Origin: Rhizophagus irregularis
Taxonomy: Eukaryota; Glomeromycota; Glomeromycetes; Glomerales; Glomeraceae
Direction of reading: 5' to 3'
NCBI RefSeq assembly: GCF_026210795.1
Contig: NC_089445.1
Coordinates: forward strand, 3,348,001 to 3,412,000
Length of the DNA: 64,000 nt
Part shown: piece after piece, positions 12,602 through 24,009 of the stretch
Position numbering within the stretch: position 1 is the stretch's first letter
How the letters are laid out: every line of letters begins with the position of its first letter
Translations under genes and position numbers: made by a program
Notes under the pieces: model-generated
Database searches by the model: none
What the model saw: the letters and a program-made list of their open reading frames with translations, nothing else
What the model was told of the DNA's origin: nothing

Positions 12602-14619
12602 GTATTTTTCGATCGTATCTGTGGGTATAATCTGATTTTATGGAAAACTTTTTTTCGTTATGACTTATGATACTACTAATGATAGCTTTATATATTTTTT
12701 TAAGAAAAAGAGGATACATAAATTTATGTTTTAAGTCTGATAAAACTTGAAACTTTGTCTGAAGGTAAATTTTCTGTAGAAGGATATAAAATATTAAAAT
12801 TATGAAATACTTTATTATGAAATATTAATATTTGATTCACTAATTTTATGTGTAATACATAAAAAAAAATCGCTTCTCAAATTCTTCTGTAAATTTGTAT
12901 GTGTTAAAAGTCTTACAATATAACCAAATGTATGTCCTAATTAAATAAATAGAAAACGAAAGTTTATGTATCAAATGGGTGTTATACAGTACATTATATT
13001 TAGATATTCGACCAATCACCAATTAATTAAAAGAAAAAATAAAATTCATTTCATCGTTTGTATATTTTTAATAATTTACTATATGTTAGATTATTTTGTA
13101 TGGTTAATCTAAAATTTTTTTTTTTATTTTTAATAATCAAATTAAAGTAATATTTAAATAAAACTAAAAATGATTACTAATTCGAAGTTTTATTTTAGAA
13201 AATTCACTTTATTTTTCATCTTTACATCTTTATCTACTAGTAAATACGTAATAAAATAATCAATCATTTTCTGTACGAGTGTACATGTCATTTTTACTTT
13301 GGATGTTTAACCGTTTCTCCAAAAACTTTATCATCCTAAAATACAGATTTGGTGTACTCTTCTCGTGTATGAATAATAAGGCTCTATTTATATAGTCGGT
13401 TTTCTTCAACTTTTTTTTCTTAATCTAATGATTCGACGAGAAAAAGTTTTCCCATTTATAAAAACTTTAATATTTCAGCTTGTTTAGTATATTATATTTT
13501 ACCTTTAAATTCCTTGGTGCTAACTTTGAAACTAGTTTTAAAACTGTGAATAATTCTAAATACGCTATTTACCTTCAGTTTATCGTTACGATCCATGATT
13601 ATTCTAAAAAGGAAATGAATGTAACCGGTAAATATATGCTTTGTTCGAAATAAATAAACTAGTACAACAGTTATGGATATGATCGTTTTAATACATGAGA
13701 CATTGAGACATGTGAGGAAAACAAATCTATTTCTAAATCTTCTTTTTATTCTGGCGTCATATCACATGATTTTTCCTGATATTATATTTGATCGAAACAC
13801 TTTTATCTTAAAATTTAATGGTTTTACATTACTAAGTTTGACCCTTTTTGTTATCGTTATTTACAGAAACAATAAAATTTTAGAAAACTAAATTTACTAA
13901 TGTTTTAATGTTTTCATTGAATCTGTTGAATCAGCGAGAAACAATAAATTTCAAAATTATTAGAATCGACGTTAATGAAATTCTTGAATATTTTATAAAA
14001 AATTAAACATAGTCAGCATAAATATGATTTCTCATAATACTATATATAAAAATTAATAAATAAATTATACAAGTTTCCCAACAATTTGTTCAATTTGTTT
14101 AATCAAAATAAATATTTAATAATTATATTTATTATACAATATCTAACGCTAATAGAAAATGTAATTATTACAATTTTCGTTAAAAAGAGCACAAATAAAA
14201 TTTGATACCTCTAATTTTCATCTCTGTTATTGAAAAACATAAAATCAATAAAACTTTAATATGATCTTGATTAGATAAATTTCGCTATTGAATAAATAAA
14301 ATATTATAACCATTATAAATCTTAAATCTTTTATGCTGCTACCTTAATGTTATTTGTACGCTTGTATTTTGCTTGTATTTTGATCTATCTTATATCGAAG
14401 ATCCTGATTTGTCCTTACACAGCGCGCTTGAATTTATTGGAAAAAGTATATTAAAATCGGTCTAGGTGAACATCAATTTGAGTAGTGGACCTGGGGAACT
14501 TTTTTTATAAGGTTTGATTTTCGAAAATATAAAAAAAATTGAAACAAAAGTATCTAAATAAGTTCATATATCAATGTGAAAGATTATAAACCAATAATAA
14601 GTAAACCATTTTAAATTCC
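12602..14619. other. Intergenic, very AT-rich
   Basis: No gene, RNA or structured repeat is recognised. A 72-codon frame at 13673-13891 has hydrophobic random-like composition and is not called. Confidence 0.5.
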
Positions 14620-14790
14620 AATTCTTAGATCGTTTATGACTTCAATCAAAATGGTATCATACACTTGTTGAATAAGCTCTCTCGTTTTATGCTATCATCT
14701 AATTAATGAACACCATGAAGTAGGTGAAAGCTCTGCCTTATCTCCTCTTACTTTATGGCGTAAACTTGAAGTTATAAAGAACTATCTTAT
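14620..14790. repeat. Fragment of the duplicated SRP-receptor upstream module
   Basis: The sequence around 'cacttgttgaataagctctctcgtttta' followed by 'ctatcatctaattaatgaacaccatg' matches segments at about 22880-22960 and 34360-34450. In the 34-kb copy the segment lies upstream of the SRP receptor alpha pseudogene, so this is a third partial copy of that module. Confidence 0.7.
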
Positions 14791-15589
14791 CTTTTTAATA
14801 TTAAAGATGCTTGATCGCCCAGTATACGATCACGTAAATCGATAGTGGAAGTGATCTGTTATATACCACCGTTAGAGCCTTTACCATCAAGACATCATTA
14901 TATTACTCTGTCAAAATATCAATATAGAGCTAAAGGATACAAAAACATTGTCTTTATGTCTAATCAATTGAATCATGTGCTTTACGGTAGCACAGAAAAT
15001 TGATTGCCCAATTGTTCCACAACAGTTTGTCATATGGTCTTCATGCAAAAATCGTATTAATTTTTTTTTTCTACTGTGTCGAAGTAAGTTTTAAGCATTT
15101 GACGTTATTTATCATCAGTAGTGGCTAGTCGGGGTGGTTTAATTAGTCTATTTTTATTCTGGTATGTATATGTTCACGCATAGTTTTATACGAAAGGCGA
15201 AAGCAATTTTAAAGTAAGACATAAGCGGTAAGTATTTCATTTGTTGTCAAAGGTATACCCGTATACAAGGTTTAATATAACAAAAAAATCTAATGCTGTA
15301 TCCTAAATCAGATTACTGGTTGCTTCCTTCCACCACATGGAACATTAAATCGTGGGATGAATACTTCCTTGAAAAACAAAAGACTACTATACACCAATCT
15401 CATAGCTGCCTTGCGGACGAGATTAGAGTTTTAAAACAAAATTTGAAATCCTCAACTAAAATTAATGATTTGCAGAAAAGAATCAACAGATTTGAACCTA
15501 ACTAAATGTTCAAATAAGTGAATTGTGCTACACCAATCTGTTGGTATGGGAGAGAAGAAGATTTCATTTACACCATTACATTTGCATGT
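14791..15589. other. Unassigned stretch with small open frames
   Basis: Open frames at about 14820-15003 (...'YIPPLEPLPSRHHYITLSKY'...) and 15293-15505 (...'ADEIRVLKQNLKSSTKINDL'...) have coding-like composition but no recognised family and no second copy in the window that would show conservation. They may be exons of the decayed gene that continues at 15590. Confidence 0.3.
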
Positions 15590-16184
15590 TTTGCTACGCC
15601 CCGTCCCGCGTGTGTGTGGGGAAGTGAAAAATTTTATAGATACCTTTGAAGAGGTAGGTAGCTATTTATTGACTTTTGAACATATGCATATGCTATTTTG
15701 TTACTTTGTTTACTAAATTTTATGTCGATTTAACTAATAGATGTGTGATGTATATAAATACAATGAAGCCTGAGATTATTCATATAAAATAAAACTAGCA
15801 ATACAACTTGTCAGACAATCACAGGATTGTTTTTATTCTTAAGCGTAGACTCTACCATTACCTCTCCAGGATGAAGAACCAGGATTTAGAAATTTACACA
15901 AATTTGTTGAATTAATGCAAATGCAATTAGAAAATATTTATTTCTATGTGTGAGTTTAAAAAATTTATCTCGCTTTTGATCTAATTACATTAGTCACTAA
16001 TTAATATTGTTATATTTATCATTAGGATAGATAAATTTTTAAAAAATGCTTGTATTTTGTTGATAATTTGGAAAATGTAAAGACTGAGCGAAATTGAGTA
16101 TGCAATTGAAATGATAGCATCGATTATGAGAGAAATATTTGACGATACGTCTAAGAGTCAAGTTGTTTGTGATTGTAGCTTAAA
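15590..16184 (+). pseudogene. Unidentified duplicated gene, copy 1 (3' part)
   Basis: Coding-like pieces are 'GEVKNFIDTFEEVGSYLLTF' at about 15620-15690, 'NLHKFVELMQMQLENIYFY' at about 15890-15945 followed by a GT...AG intron, and 'LSEIEYAIEMIASIMREIFD' at about 16085-16170. The second copy at 24010-24900 carries the same segments plus more upstream exons, so this was a real gene. Stops and shifts between exons mean that neither copy is intact. I do not recognise the protein. The last exon runs directly into LSU rRNA-derived sequence, which cannot be original structure. Confidence 0.6.
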
Positions 16185-16610
16185 ATGGGAGGTAAAATTT
16201 CTCCTAAGGCTAAATAATAGCGAGAGACCGATAGCGAGCAAGTACCGTGAGGGAAAGATGAAAAGAACTTTGAAAAGTTAAATAGCGCGTGAAATTGTTG
16301 AAAGGGATACGATTGAAGCCAGTCGTACGGTGGGTAATCAGGAATATATAAATCTTCGCTGGTAAGACCGACTGATACATTTATTTTTACATAAGCAATA
16401 AATAGTATTAATTTCATACTGTACAATAGGGGAGAGACACTTTCCAACGTAATGTCTGATCGGCGATTTACGAATTATTCGTATCGCAAATAATCTTGAA
16501 CTAAGTCATTCAGAATGTACGAAAGTTCCTTTACATACAAAAATAGTACATGACTGATCAAAATGTTTACGTACACTAAAACTAATCTGACGAAAGTGTG
16601 AGAGATTCAA
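16185..16610 (+). rRNA. Partial large-subunit rRNA (D1-D2 region), degenerate copy
   Basis: The sense strand contains classic LSU core sequence: 'gcgagagaccgatagcgagc', 'aagtaccgtgagggaaagat', 'gaaaagaactttgaaaag', 'gtgaaattgttgaaagggat'. It is followed by a D2-like variable part. Canonical fungal LSU reads GAAAAGAGAGTTAAA where this copy has lost bases (GAAAAGTTAAA), and other substitutions occur in normally invariant helices. It is therefore an rRNA-derived pseudogene fragment of about 0.4 kb, not part of a full rDNA unit: no 18S, 5.8S or ITS is present nearby. The antisense open frame at 16151-16447 is a shadow of it. Confidence 0.88.
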
Positions 16611-16904
16611 AAATTTTAGGAATTCAGTTTTCGTATTTATTTGTATGCTATGGATTACAATTCAATTTCATAGTTAATATTTTGATCGTTACTTAAGGCC
16701 AACATGATCAGATTATAGGAATAGAACTTTTAGATAATGGATTGTACTTTGGGCTTGAAGGTTTAACTTCGAATTTTCAACACAACTTATGAATATTAAA
16801 TGTCTTCGTAGTGCATTGGAGGCTTTATTTTTTTTCAAGATATTAGCGTTAACTGTTGGTAATTAATAGTTACTTATTTGTGTATATATACGTATATTAG
16901 AAAA

Positions 16905-17099
16905 ATGTCGTCGAAAAAGCAAAATTACAAGCTGATCCGACAAAGACTAATCATCCTCTTCAAGATACTACAACAATCGGGTAACTTAGAAGCAGAACAC
17001 TTCAAGATCAAGTATATTCGAGATACATATTTTACTCCAAAAAAAGGAAAAATGATAAGAATAGTTATGATAATAAAATACGATAGTGGTCTCCGTTAA
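16905..17099 (+). CDS. Small conserved hypothetical protein (64 aa)
   Basis: An ATG at 16905 opens a 64-residue frame, 'MSSKKQNYKLIRQRLIILFK' onward, ending '...IKYDSGLR'. It contains 'AEHFKIKYIRDTYF'. A second copy at 25666-25860 keeps nearly the same sequence but has an in-frame TGA after 'KLI'. The basic N-terminus plus an amphipathic helix followed by 'YIRDTYF' is loosely like small LYR-motif mitochondrial assembly factors, but the LYR triplet is not preserved here, so this is only a suggestion. It lies between the LSU fragment and the 3' end of the synthetase-like gene on the opposite strand. Confidence 0.4.
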   Translation: MSSKKQNYKLIRQRLIILFKILQQSGNLEAEHFKIKYIRDTYFTPKKGKMIRIVMIIKYDSGLR

Positions 17100-17785
17100 T
17101 GTAATCGTTGGTTTATAGCAATGTGGTAATATAAAAATAAAAATCTTACTTAAAATAATATATCATGTTGTGTACGTATGTACGAGATGAAAAAAATAAA
17201 GCAAGCTGTTATTAATTGTTATCTTCTTTTTTTCACATCAATATGTTAATGTCTATATCCTAAGGAATACAGTACTATTTATACTACCTATACTTATATT
17301 ACTTATATGATGTAATGCTCTCATATATGGCATTTGTTACACTAACACTAGTATACGCTGTATCAAACTTTAAATTAAATAAGTATATTTTAATATACTT
17401 TAAATAATTTTAAATATAAATACTTTTTATAAGTTTGAGTAAAAATTTTATTTAAATTGAAATTTTCAAATTGAAAATTTTTTTATAGTTTAGTCGATTA
17501 CTAAAAATTGTATAACAAAACTTATTTATTTAAATTATTGAAGTAGTAGAATTAAAACAAGAAAAGGAAGAATGACAAAGTTTATTGGTTAGGTTGGAAA
17601 ATAAACTATCCAATCTAGGTTAAAAGAGCTAAAGTTTCAATAAATAAAAATTAGAATCATTTTCTAAACTTAATTCTCTTCTTTTGCTTATCCCTCCTTT
17701 GCCAACTCCTACTAACTCCGATTTTAACCTTCTTGGGGAGTATTTTTTTTATCTTTTCTTTTCGAGAGGTCTAAGGATGTCTCGT

Positions 17786-19102
17786 TCAGATATCATATTT
17801 AGGAAAGACTTCAACTTGGGCTTCTTGAAGACTAATCCAAGTTTCTTCCTCCAACTGGATATCGCTAGTTATAACCTTTTCCTCTTTGAACAACTCTACA
17901 AAATAAAAAATAGTGTAACTCCTAAATAATTTAGATGGCTCTTCTAACCACAAATCAACTTCTTTAAATAATTTCCTCAATCCTTCATCTCCAAATTTCT
18001 CCTTAAATCTTCGCCAATTAAAAAGATATTCCAACCCTTGGTCAATCAAACATTTATATCCACCTTCAATTAAAATTGATTTTGACAATTTAGCTCCCGT
18101 CCAATCAACCACCAGAGGACTATAAACAATTAGAGGAGAATTGGTTATGTCGGCACCTAGTAAAGCAGCTCCTTTATAAAAAGTTTGTTCTTGATAAAAT
18201 CCAGCATGGTCACTGCCTGTAATTCGTAGCCAAGAATAAGAGACATCCTTTTCTTGATTATCTTCAGTATATAATAAACCTCGAATTAAATTTCGTAGAG
18301 GAGTTTCAAATTCTAACTTTTGTGAACCATCTTTTTGAATATCGATTGAGTATCGGTCATGTCGAGGGCAATAAAAACTAATTCTGGTGTCTTCATAACA
18401 ATTGTTTACTCCATATTTATCTACTAAACCACATTGCGAACAAGCGGATCGCAATCCCAGCCCTCCGGTTTTTGGAAATAGCAGCGATCCAATTTTTTCT
18501 TTCTCATTAATTATTTTGCTAATTATCTTGGGAACTTTCGGGTGTAAACTTAAACTACTCATTTTCACTATCTCATAGTTTAAGTTACCAAAATAGGAAC
18601 TTAATTTTTTTAATAACTCTTCAAAATCAGCAAGATAGTTATTAATTTTTCCGGTGGAAGCAAGACTTTTTTGATACTCAATATCCTCCAAAATAAACTT
18701 ATCAGTACTAAATGTAGCCTCTGTATCCACTAACCCCAACACAACAGTCACACTTTTCCCCAATTTCTCTAATCTTTGAGCCAAGGAAAAAGCCAGTGAG
18801 AAAGTAATTAGAGTGCCAACATGAGGGGGGTTATTGGGAAATGCTGCCAGGCTTATTCGAACCTCTCTCTTAGGAAGTTGACCAAAAATATAGTTGACAT
18901 ATTCTTTTTTGAAAGCTCTTCCCGGTGGATGGCTGATTAAACCATCATGAGAAATTTTGATGATCATAATATATTTTATACTACCGGCCAAATGGTTAAT
19001 GTATAATGTCAGACTTGCTTTGTTTGTTATAGAGGGAGGTATGAAAAAATAGGAAATAAGAGAAGTTTCCTGTAGTTGAGAAACGGAACAAAATGAAAAC
19101 AA
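17786..19102 (-). CDS. Class I aminoacyl-tRNA-synthetase-like protein (LysRS-I-like core), single exon
   Basis: An uninterrupted 438-codon frame. Near residue 94 'FPNNPPHVGTL' is a HIGH-type signature, and at about 338-342 'GAKLSKS' is a KMSKS-type loop, the two ATP-binding motifs of class I synthetases. Between them are the zinc-type residues CxxC (221, 224), Cys235 and 'YCPRH' (245-248), then 'LEFETPLRNLIRGLLY' and 'ITGSDHAGFYQEQTFYKGA', an arrangement resembling class I lysyl-tRNA synthetases. The C-terminal anticodon-binding region appears short or absent, so it may be a catalytic-core paralogue that is not a true synthetase. Met46 (18967) is a plausible alternative start, since the first 45 residues look unlike the rest. 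The lack of introns and the less AT-rich coding sequence differ from neighbours and suggest lateral acquisition from a prokaryote. Two broken copies lie at 20340-21545 and 26538-26869. Tentative identity: class I aaRS superfamily certain, LysRS affinity likely. Confidence 0.8.
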   Translation of the reverse strand: MFSFCSVSQLQETSLISYFFIPPSITNKASLTLYINHLAGSIKYIMIIKISHDGLISHPPGRAFKKEYVNYIFGQLPKREVRISLAAFPNNPPHVGTLITFSLAFSLAQRLEKLGKSVTVVLGLVDTEATFSTDKFILEDIEYQKSLASTGKINNYLADFEELLKKLSSYFGNLNYEIVKMSSLSLHPKVPKIISKIINEKEKIGSLLFPKTGGLGLRSACSQCGLVDKYGVNNCYEDTRISFYCPRHDRYSIDIQKDGSQKLEFETPLRNLIRGLLYTEDNQEKDVSYSWLRITGSDHAGFYQEQTFYKGAALLGADITNSPLIVYSPLVVDWTGAKLSKSILIEGGYKCLIDQGLEYLFNWRRFKEKFGDEGLRKLFKEVDLWLEEPSKLFRSYTIFYFVELFKEEKVITSDIQLEEETWISLQEAQVEVFPKYDI

Positions 19103-19451
19103 AATAAGTGGAGAGGTAACGGCTTAATTTGCTTTTGAATAGTAGTCTAGCGTTTTTTTTCTCTTCAGCACTCTAATTTGTAATGTTTTTGTAAATCTAA
19201 TCAATAATCCTCCCGCACTCCTCAATAGTTATGAGAGAGTCCTACGGTAGTATCCCTTTGCTCGCTAACTAATCATTATATATGATATATCAGTCACCTG
19301 ATATATGTGTATATGTATAAACGTTTTATGTTGTATTATTGTTATTTACTATTTACTATTTACTATTTAGGTCATTACAACGATTGTTTGTTTACCCCCT
19401 CTTTCATTTAAAAATCTAAATTTTGATGATCACACAACATTTCAAATTATG

Positions 19452-19619
19452 GGTTTCTGTAAAAAAAGTCGATCCGTTTTTTATATTCCGTAAAAGGCTG
19501 AATTAATAACCTTATATCACGGAATTTATCGAATCATTTACATTTTCCCTGAATGGATCCGTGAAAGGCTCATTTTTACGGAGTTTTTACAGAAATAACG
19601 GATAAAATTTTTTATAGGG
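19452..19619. mobile_element. MITE, 168 bp, third copy of the CCCTRTAAAAAA family
   Basis: The ends are 'ttctgtaaaaaaagtcgatc' and 'aaattttttataggg'. ATTATG occurs immediately on each side (19446-19451 and 19620-19625), a likely target duplication. Internal blocks match the copies at 6232-6814 and 12202-12385, with a small deletion after 'ccgtaaaaggct'. Confidence 0.85.
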
Positions 19620-20339
19620 ATTATGTTTATTTATTTAGTTTGTTTAATGAAAACCTGGACGTTAAACAAACAATCAAGTTAAAGGGAGAAAACACAGATG
19701 ATCATAGCGTTTAGACAATATGTTTTTAACAATGAAAAAAAAATTTTTTTCTACTTTGCCGAATTTTTTATTTCATATTTTTTTGAAAGTTTAGTTTTAA
19801 AAACTAGGTACACTATCACGTAGTATACGCGGTATTATAAGTATTAAGTATATCACAAATTTTTAAATTAGTTTATTATAATATACTCTAAATATATTAA
19901 ATATATATTAAATATAAATATTTTTTATAGGGCTTTAAATAACAAATAAAACAAATAAGATAAAATTTAAAATTTTAAAATTGAAAATCTTTGTTTAATC
20001 AATTTTTTCTAAAAAAATTGTATCAATTAAAGATTCTGATAACTCTCAAAAAAAGCTTTTAACAAAACTTATTTATTTTAATTATTAAAGTATTAGAATT
20101 AAAACAAGAAAAGGAAGAATGACAAAGTTTACTGGTTAAGTTGGAAAATAAATTATCCAATCTATTGGCAAAACAGCTTTACGCTAAAATTTTATTAATT
20201 ATAAATCAAAGTACATAATAATAAAACAAAATAAACTAGTCGCATAAAAGAAACAATAAATAAATTGTCCAATCTATAAGTTAAATAGAAGCAGATTCAA
20301 GCTAAAGTTTCGATAAATAAAAATTAGTTAGAACCTTTT

Positions 20340-21545
20340 TCTAAACTTAATTCTCTTCTTTTGCTTCCTGGGGAGTTATTTTTTTTATCTTTTCTTTTCA
20401 GGGGATCTAAGGATGTCTTTTTCAGATATCATATTTAGGAAAGGACTTCAACTTGTAGATCAATCCAAATTTCTTTCTCCAACTTGGATATCACTAGTAA
20501 TGGTTATAGATTGTTCTAATTTTGAATCTTTTTCTCTTTGAACAACTCTACAAAATAAAAATACCGTAACTCCTAAATTCTCGCTAAATCCTTGAAACTA
20601 ATAAAAAATTCAATCCTTGATCAATAAAATATTTATACCCTCCTCTAACTAAAATTGATTTTGACAATTTAACTCTTGCCCAATCAACCACCAAAGGACT
20701 ATAAAATCAGAGGAGAATTGATTATAACAATACCTAGTAAAGCAGCTCCTTTATAAAGAGTTGTTATTGATAAAATCCAGCCTGGTCACTGCCCGTAACT
20801 CGTAGCCAAAAATAGGGGACATCTTTTTTTTCAGTAAATAATAAACCTCGAACTAAATTCCGTAGTTTCATATTCTAAAAACTAATCCTAATGTCTTCAT
20901 AACAATTGGTTAACCTATATCTATTGCTAAACCACATTGCGAACAAGCGGATCGCAATCCCAGCCGTTTGGTTTCTCATTAATTATTTTGCTAATTATCT
21001 CGGAGCTTTCTGGTGTAAATTTAAACTACTCTGTTTCTCTATCTCGTAGTTTAAGTACCAAAATAGGAACTTAATTTTCTAATAATTTCCTTAAAATCAG
21101 CAAGATGGTTATTAAATGTTCAGTGTAAGTAATACTTTTTTGATACTCAATATCTTCCAAAATAAACCTATCAGTAGGTAAAGACCCAGTATCCACTAAC
21201 CCCAACACAACAGTCACACTTTTCCCAATTTCTCTAATCTTTGAGCTAAGGAAAAAGTCAGTGAGAAAGTAATTAGAGTGCCAGTGATCCCACACTTATT
21301 CGAACCTCTTTCTTAGGAAGGTGATCAAAAATATAATTGACATATTCTTTTTTGAAAACCGAGGAACCTCCTTCCGGTGGATTGTGGATTAGACCAAGTT
21401 GATCATAATCTACCGGCTAATGTAGAATGTCGGACTTGCTTTTAGGAAAGTATGAAAAAATAGGAAATAAGAGAAGTTTCTTCAGGGGGTAGTTGAGAAA
21501 CGGAACAAAATTAAGGTTTAATTTGCTATTGAATAGTAGTCAAGC
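20340..21545 (-). pseudogene. Decayed second copy of the aaRS-like gene
   Basis: The minus strand aligns along its whole length with the intact gene at 17786-19102 but contains many small deletions and shifts. The segment 'GKSVTVVLGLVDT' is retained at about 21185-21225. The 'CSQCG'-coding region around 20935-20960 and the KLSKS region around 20655-20675 are recognisable out of frame with each other. The HIGH motif region near 21280 is destroyed. Flanking sequence is also shared (the stretch 'aaaacaagaaaaggaagaat' on one side and 'gttgagaaacggaacaaaat' on the other), showing the copy arose by DNA duplication, not by retroposition. Confidence 0.9.
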
Positions 21546-22019
21546 GTTTTTTTTCTTTTCAGCACTCTAATTCGTTATATTTTTGTAAATCTAACCAATA
21601 ATCCTGCGTAATATCTCTTGCTCGCTAACTCATTATATATATGTGTGTATATGTATACACGTTTACATTAATACATTAATTATATTTTTATAAATTTTAG
21701 GGCCGAAGTCCAAAATTTTTTTTTTTATTTATTATTTACTATTATAGTTAAAACAGATGATCATGCAAATATATTTTTTTTAAAAAAAGTTCTTTCAAAT
21801 TTTTTTAAAAATTCCCATTAGTTCCTTTTTATGTGATATATGTAATATGTCGAAAAAAAAGAGACCGCAAGAATTAGTAATAATATTTTGAGAACAACAA
21901 ACAACAAAAATGAGATACGCTTAAGAAGTGTCTTTGATTTTTTTTAAAAAAAACAGTTCGATTCGCGAACTAGAAAAATTTTTACTTAATGAACACTTTA
22001 ATCCTTGTACAAAATCTAA

Positions 22020-22145
22020 TTCTCACTTATTCTGCCACTCAATCTGTTGATTGTTTCGTTCAAAACTCATAAATGGACCGATACTGATTGTTATGTGTGA
22101 ACCATGTTCTGATGCCTGCATCAACGACCAACAACATTTCAACAA
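22020..22145 (+). pseudogene. Astacin metalloprotease remnant (third copy)
   Basis: This short stretch matches the region preceding the catalytic domain in the astacin pseudogenes at 33000-33668 and 54560-55480: 'caatctgttgattgtttcg', 'ctcataaatggaccgatact', 'aaccatgttctgatgcctgc'. Only the part encoding 'KPCSDACIND'-like sequence survives. The zinc-binding region is absent. Upstream sequence (21770-22000) also resembles the 5' regions of the other copies. Confidence 0.65.
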
Positions 22146-22369
22146 AAATTAATGAAGTCCTTAGTTTCTTCGGTTTGATTTTTCTCTTTATCAAATCTTC
22201 CGTAAATATTTCCATTTGAGAATTCTGATTTCAGTGAATTCAAAATTAAAAGGTTTTGACTAAAATAAGGTGTCAAGAAAGCAAATCGCGATTCGAATAT
22301 TTTTTTTTTTTTTTTTTTTTTGAACGTCCAGTTTTTCATCGTTAAGTTATCATGCCATAGAGAGCGCCC

Positions 22370-23435
22370 ATGTAATGTTCTTTGTTTCTAAGTAATTACT
22401 ACTATATATTTTCAATAGCTTATGGTGTTTGATATCTGAATTTTTCATTTAAAATCGAATGTTTCGAGATTTACCTATTTTCATTTATTATAAAGTCCGA
22501 AGCGTTATATTCACATGATCATTAATAAGTTAACGTGTTACTTGCATGGTCTTGACTCTCGGGTTTACCTTCGCTACGCTTTGAACAATTACAGATAGTT
22601 TTCCTTTAACACTGTGATAAAATTTTTCGTTCATATTATAGAGTTCTGTAAAATACGCGCTTCATCTGCATATCTTTTTTGCTTGAGTGAAAAATATCAA
22701 TGCAATAATCATTCCCCACAAAATTCCCTTCAAGGCTCTTGGGTCCAGTGAAATTGCAAAAGTATTAGCGATAATATTTTGAGCGCGATATAAACACTTT
22801 ATTATAATGAATAACAACTAGTACAAACTAATAATCAACGTCCAAAGAAACCTTTTCAATGATATATACGTCATTACATTTGTTGAATAAGTTCTCTCGT
22901 TTTATGCTATCGTCTAACATGAAGTAGGTACAAGTTCCGCCTTATCTCCACTTTCTTTAAAGAACGAACCTATTATACAGATAATTTTCTTTGTAATATT
23001 AAAGACGCTCGAATCACATCACGTAATATTTTGGTGACGCATTCGACTCCAGCGGATGAAAATTGTGAAAATTGGGGAAACAGAGAACAGTAAATTTCGT
23101 GAGGTTTATATATTGTAATATTCAAGTTATTCAAGTATAAAAACGCGTGAAAATCAAATGAATGTAGTAGTTTATCATCTGCAAAAGTTGCCTCATTTAG
23201 TGAACTGATCGTAAAAAAACCAGTATTTATTTCTTCGACCAAAAATGCTTGATTTCTTTATATTTCTAACGGAAGGTGGAATTATTCTCTGGTAAGATCT
23301 TTTACTCGTATTAGCTAAATTCTTTATTGAAAAGGCCAGAGAAAGTAGGTTTATTGGATTCTTAGAGCTTAAAATGACAAATGATTTAGTTCTTATTTTT
23401 GTTGTTTTATTGGAACAATTAAATTTTTATTCAAT
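22370..23435. repeat. Duplicated inter-gene segment (paralogue of 33870-34950)
   Basis: Many blocks are shared in order with 33870-34950, for example 'aatgttctttg', 'gttatggtgtttt/gcttatggtgtttg', 'gttgaataagttctctcg', 'tttatcatctgcaaaa' and 'tattattctcttttactcg'-like sequence. The segment links an astacin remnant upstream to an SRP-receptor remnant downstream in both places. The minus-strand open frame at 22973-23242 is therefore not called as a gene. Confidence 0.7.
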
Positions 23436-23900
23436 TTAACTTGGCTGCTTATCAAAAAATTCTTCAACTTGCATATATTGAAGAACTTGATAAATTTGCC
23501 AGTCTTATCTGAGACTCTAGTCAACTTCACGAATTTGATTTTAATATTAAATAATATCTAAAAAAGGATTCTAAGGTTTAAATTCTAAATGAGGATAATT
23601 ATTAATCTAATTATCTAATTTATTATTTTTAGGGTCACGGTAAGTTCTCGACCATTTGATAAAACTAAAAAATTTAAAGAAACTGCAGAAGAATCAAAAA
23701 AATGTATTTAGTAAATTTTTTTTATTCAGGTGTACGGCTATCAGTTAAGATGAAATTACTCGTAATACTGAACAAACTAGCATTGACTGTGTAGGCTTCG
23801 TCTACGTAATGGAAAGAAAGGACGTGGTGGACGAAGACAGATTAGAATTGTACAAAAACGATCTAACTAATCTAATGTTTCATCAGAGTAAGTATAAAAG
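23436..23900 (+). pseudogene. SRP receptor alpha N-terminal remnant (copy 2)
   Basis: 'ggctgcttatcaaaaaattc' encodes 'AAYQKILQLAYIE'-like sequence, matching the N-terminal (SRX) domain segment of SRP receptor alpha, where the family has 'FQKILxLxYV'. It parallels 34978-35200. Downstream 'cattaa/accatttgataaaact' and an Arg/Lys/Gly-rich piece ('NGKKGRGGRR' at about 23808-23840) match the linker region of the better preserved copy at 34960-37470. Frames are broken. After 23900 the sequence switches to an unrelated gene remnant, so this copy is truncated. Confidence 0.7.
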
Positions 23901-24009
23901 TAAGGGACGTAATTTTTTTTAAAAAAAGCCTGTTTTGATCAATAATTGTTAAAATAATCTACTGATTCGAACCGGTCATATACGTTCCTCACAATAGTTA
24001 AGGAAATTT

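Noticed and set aside
13673-13891. 72-codon hydrophobic frame
   Set aside because: Random-like composition in AT-rich intergenic DNA; no support from splice sites or paralogues.
16151-16447. 98-codon minus-strand open frame
   Set aside because: It is antisense to the LSU rRNA fragment; the frame is a by-product of rRNA sequence.
22973-23242. 89-codon minus-strand open frame
   Set aside because: Lies in duplicated spacer, and the paralogous stretch near 34.5 kb does not keep the frame.
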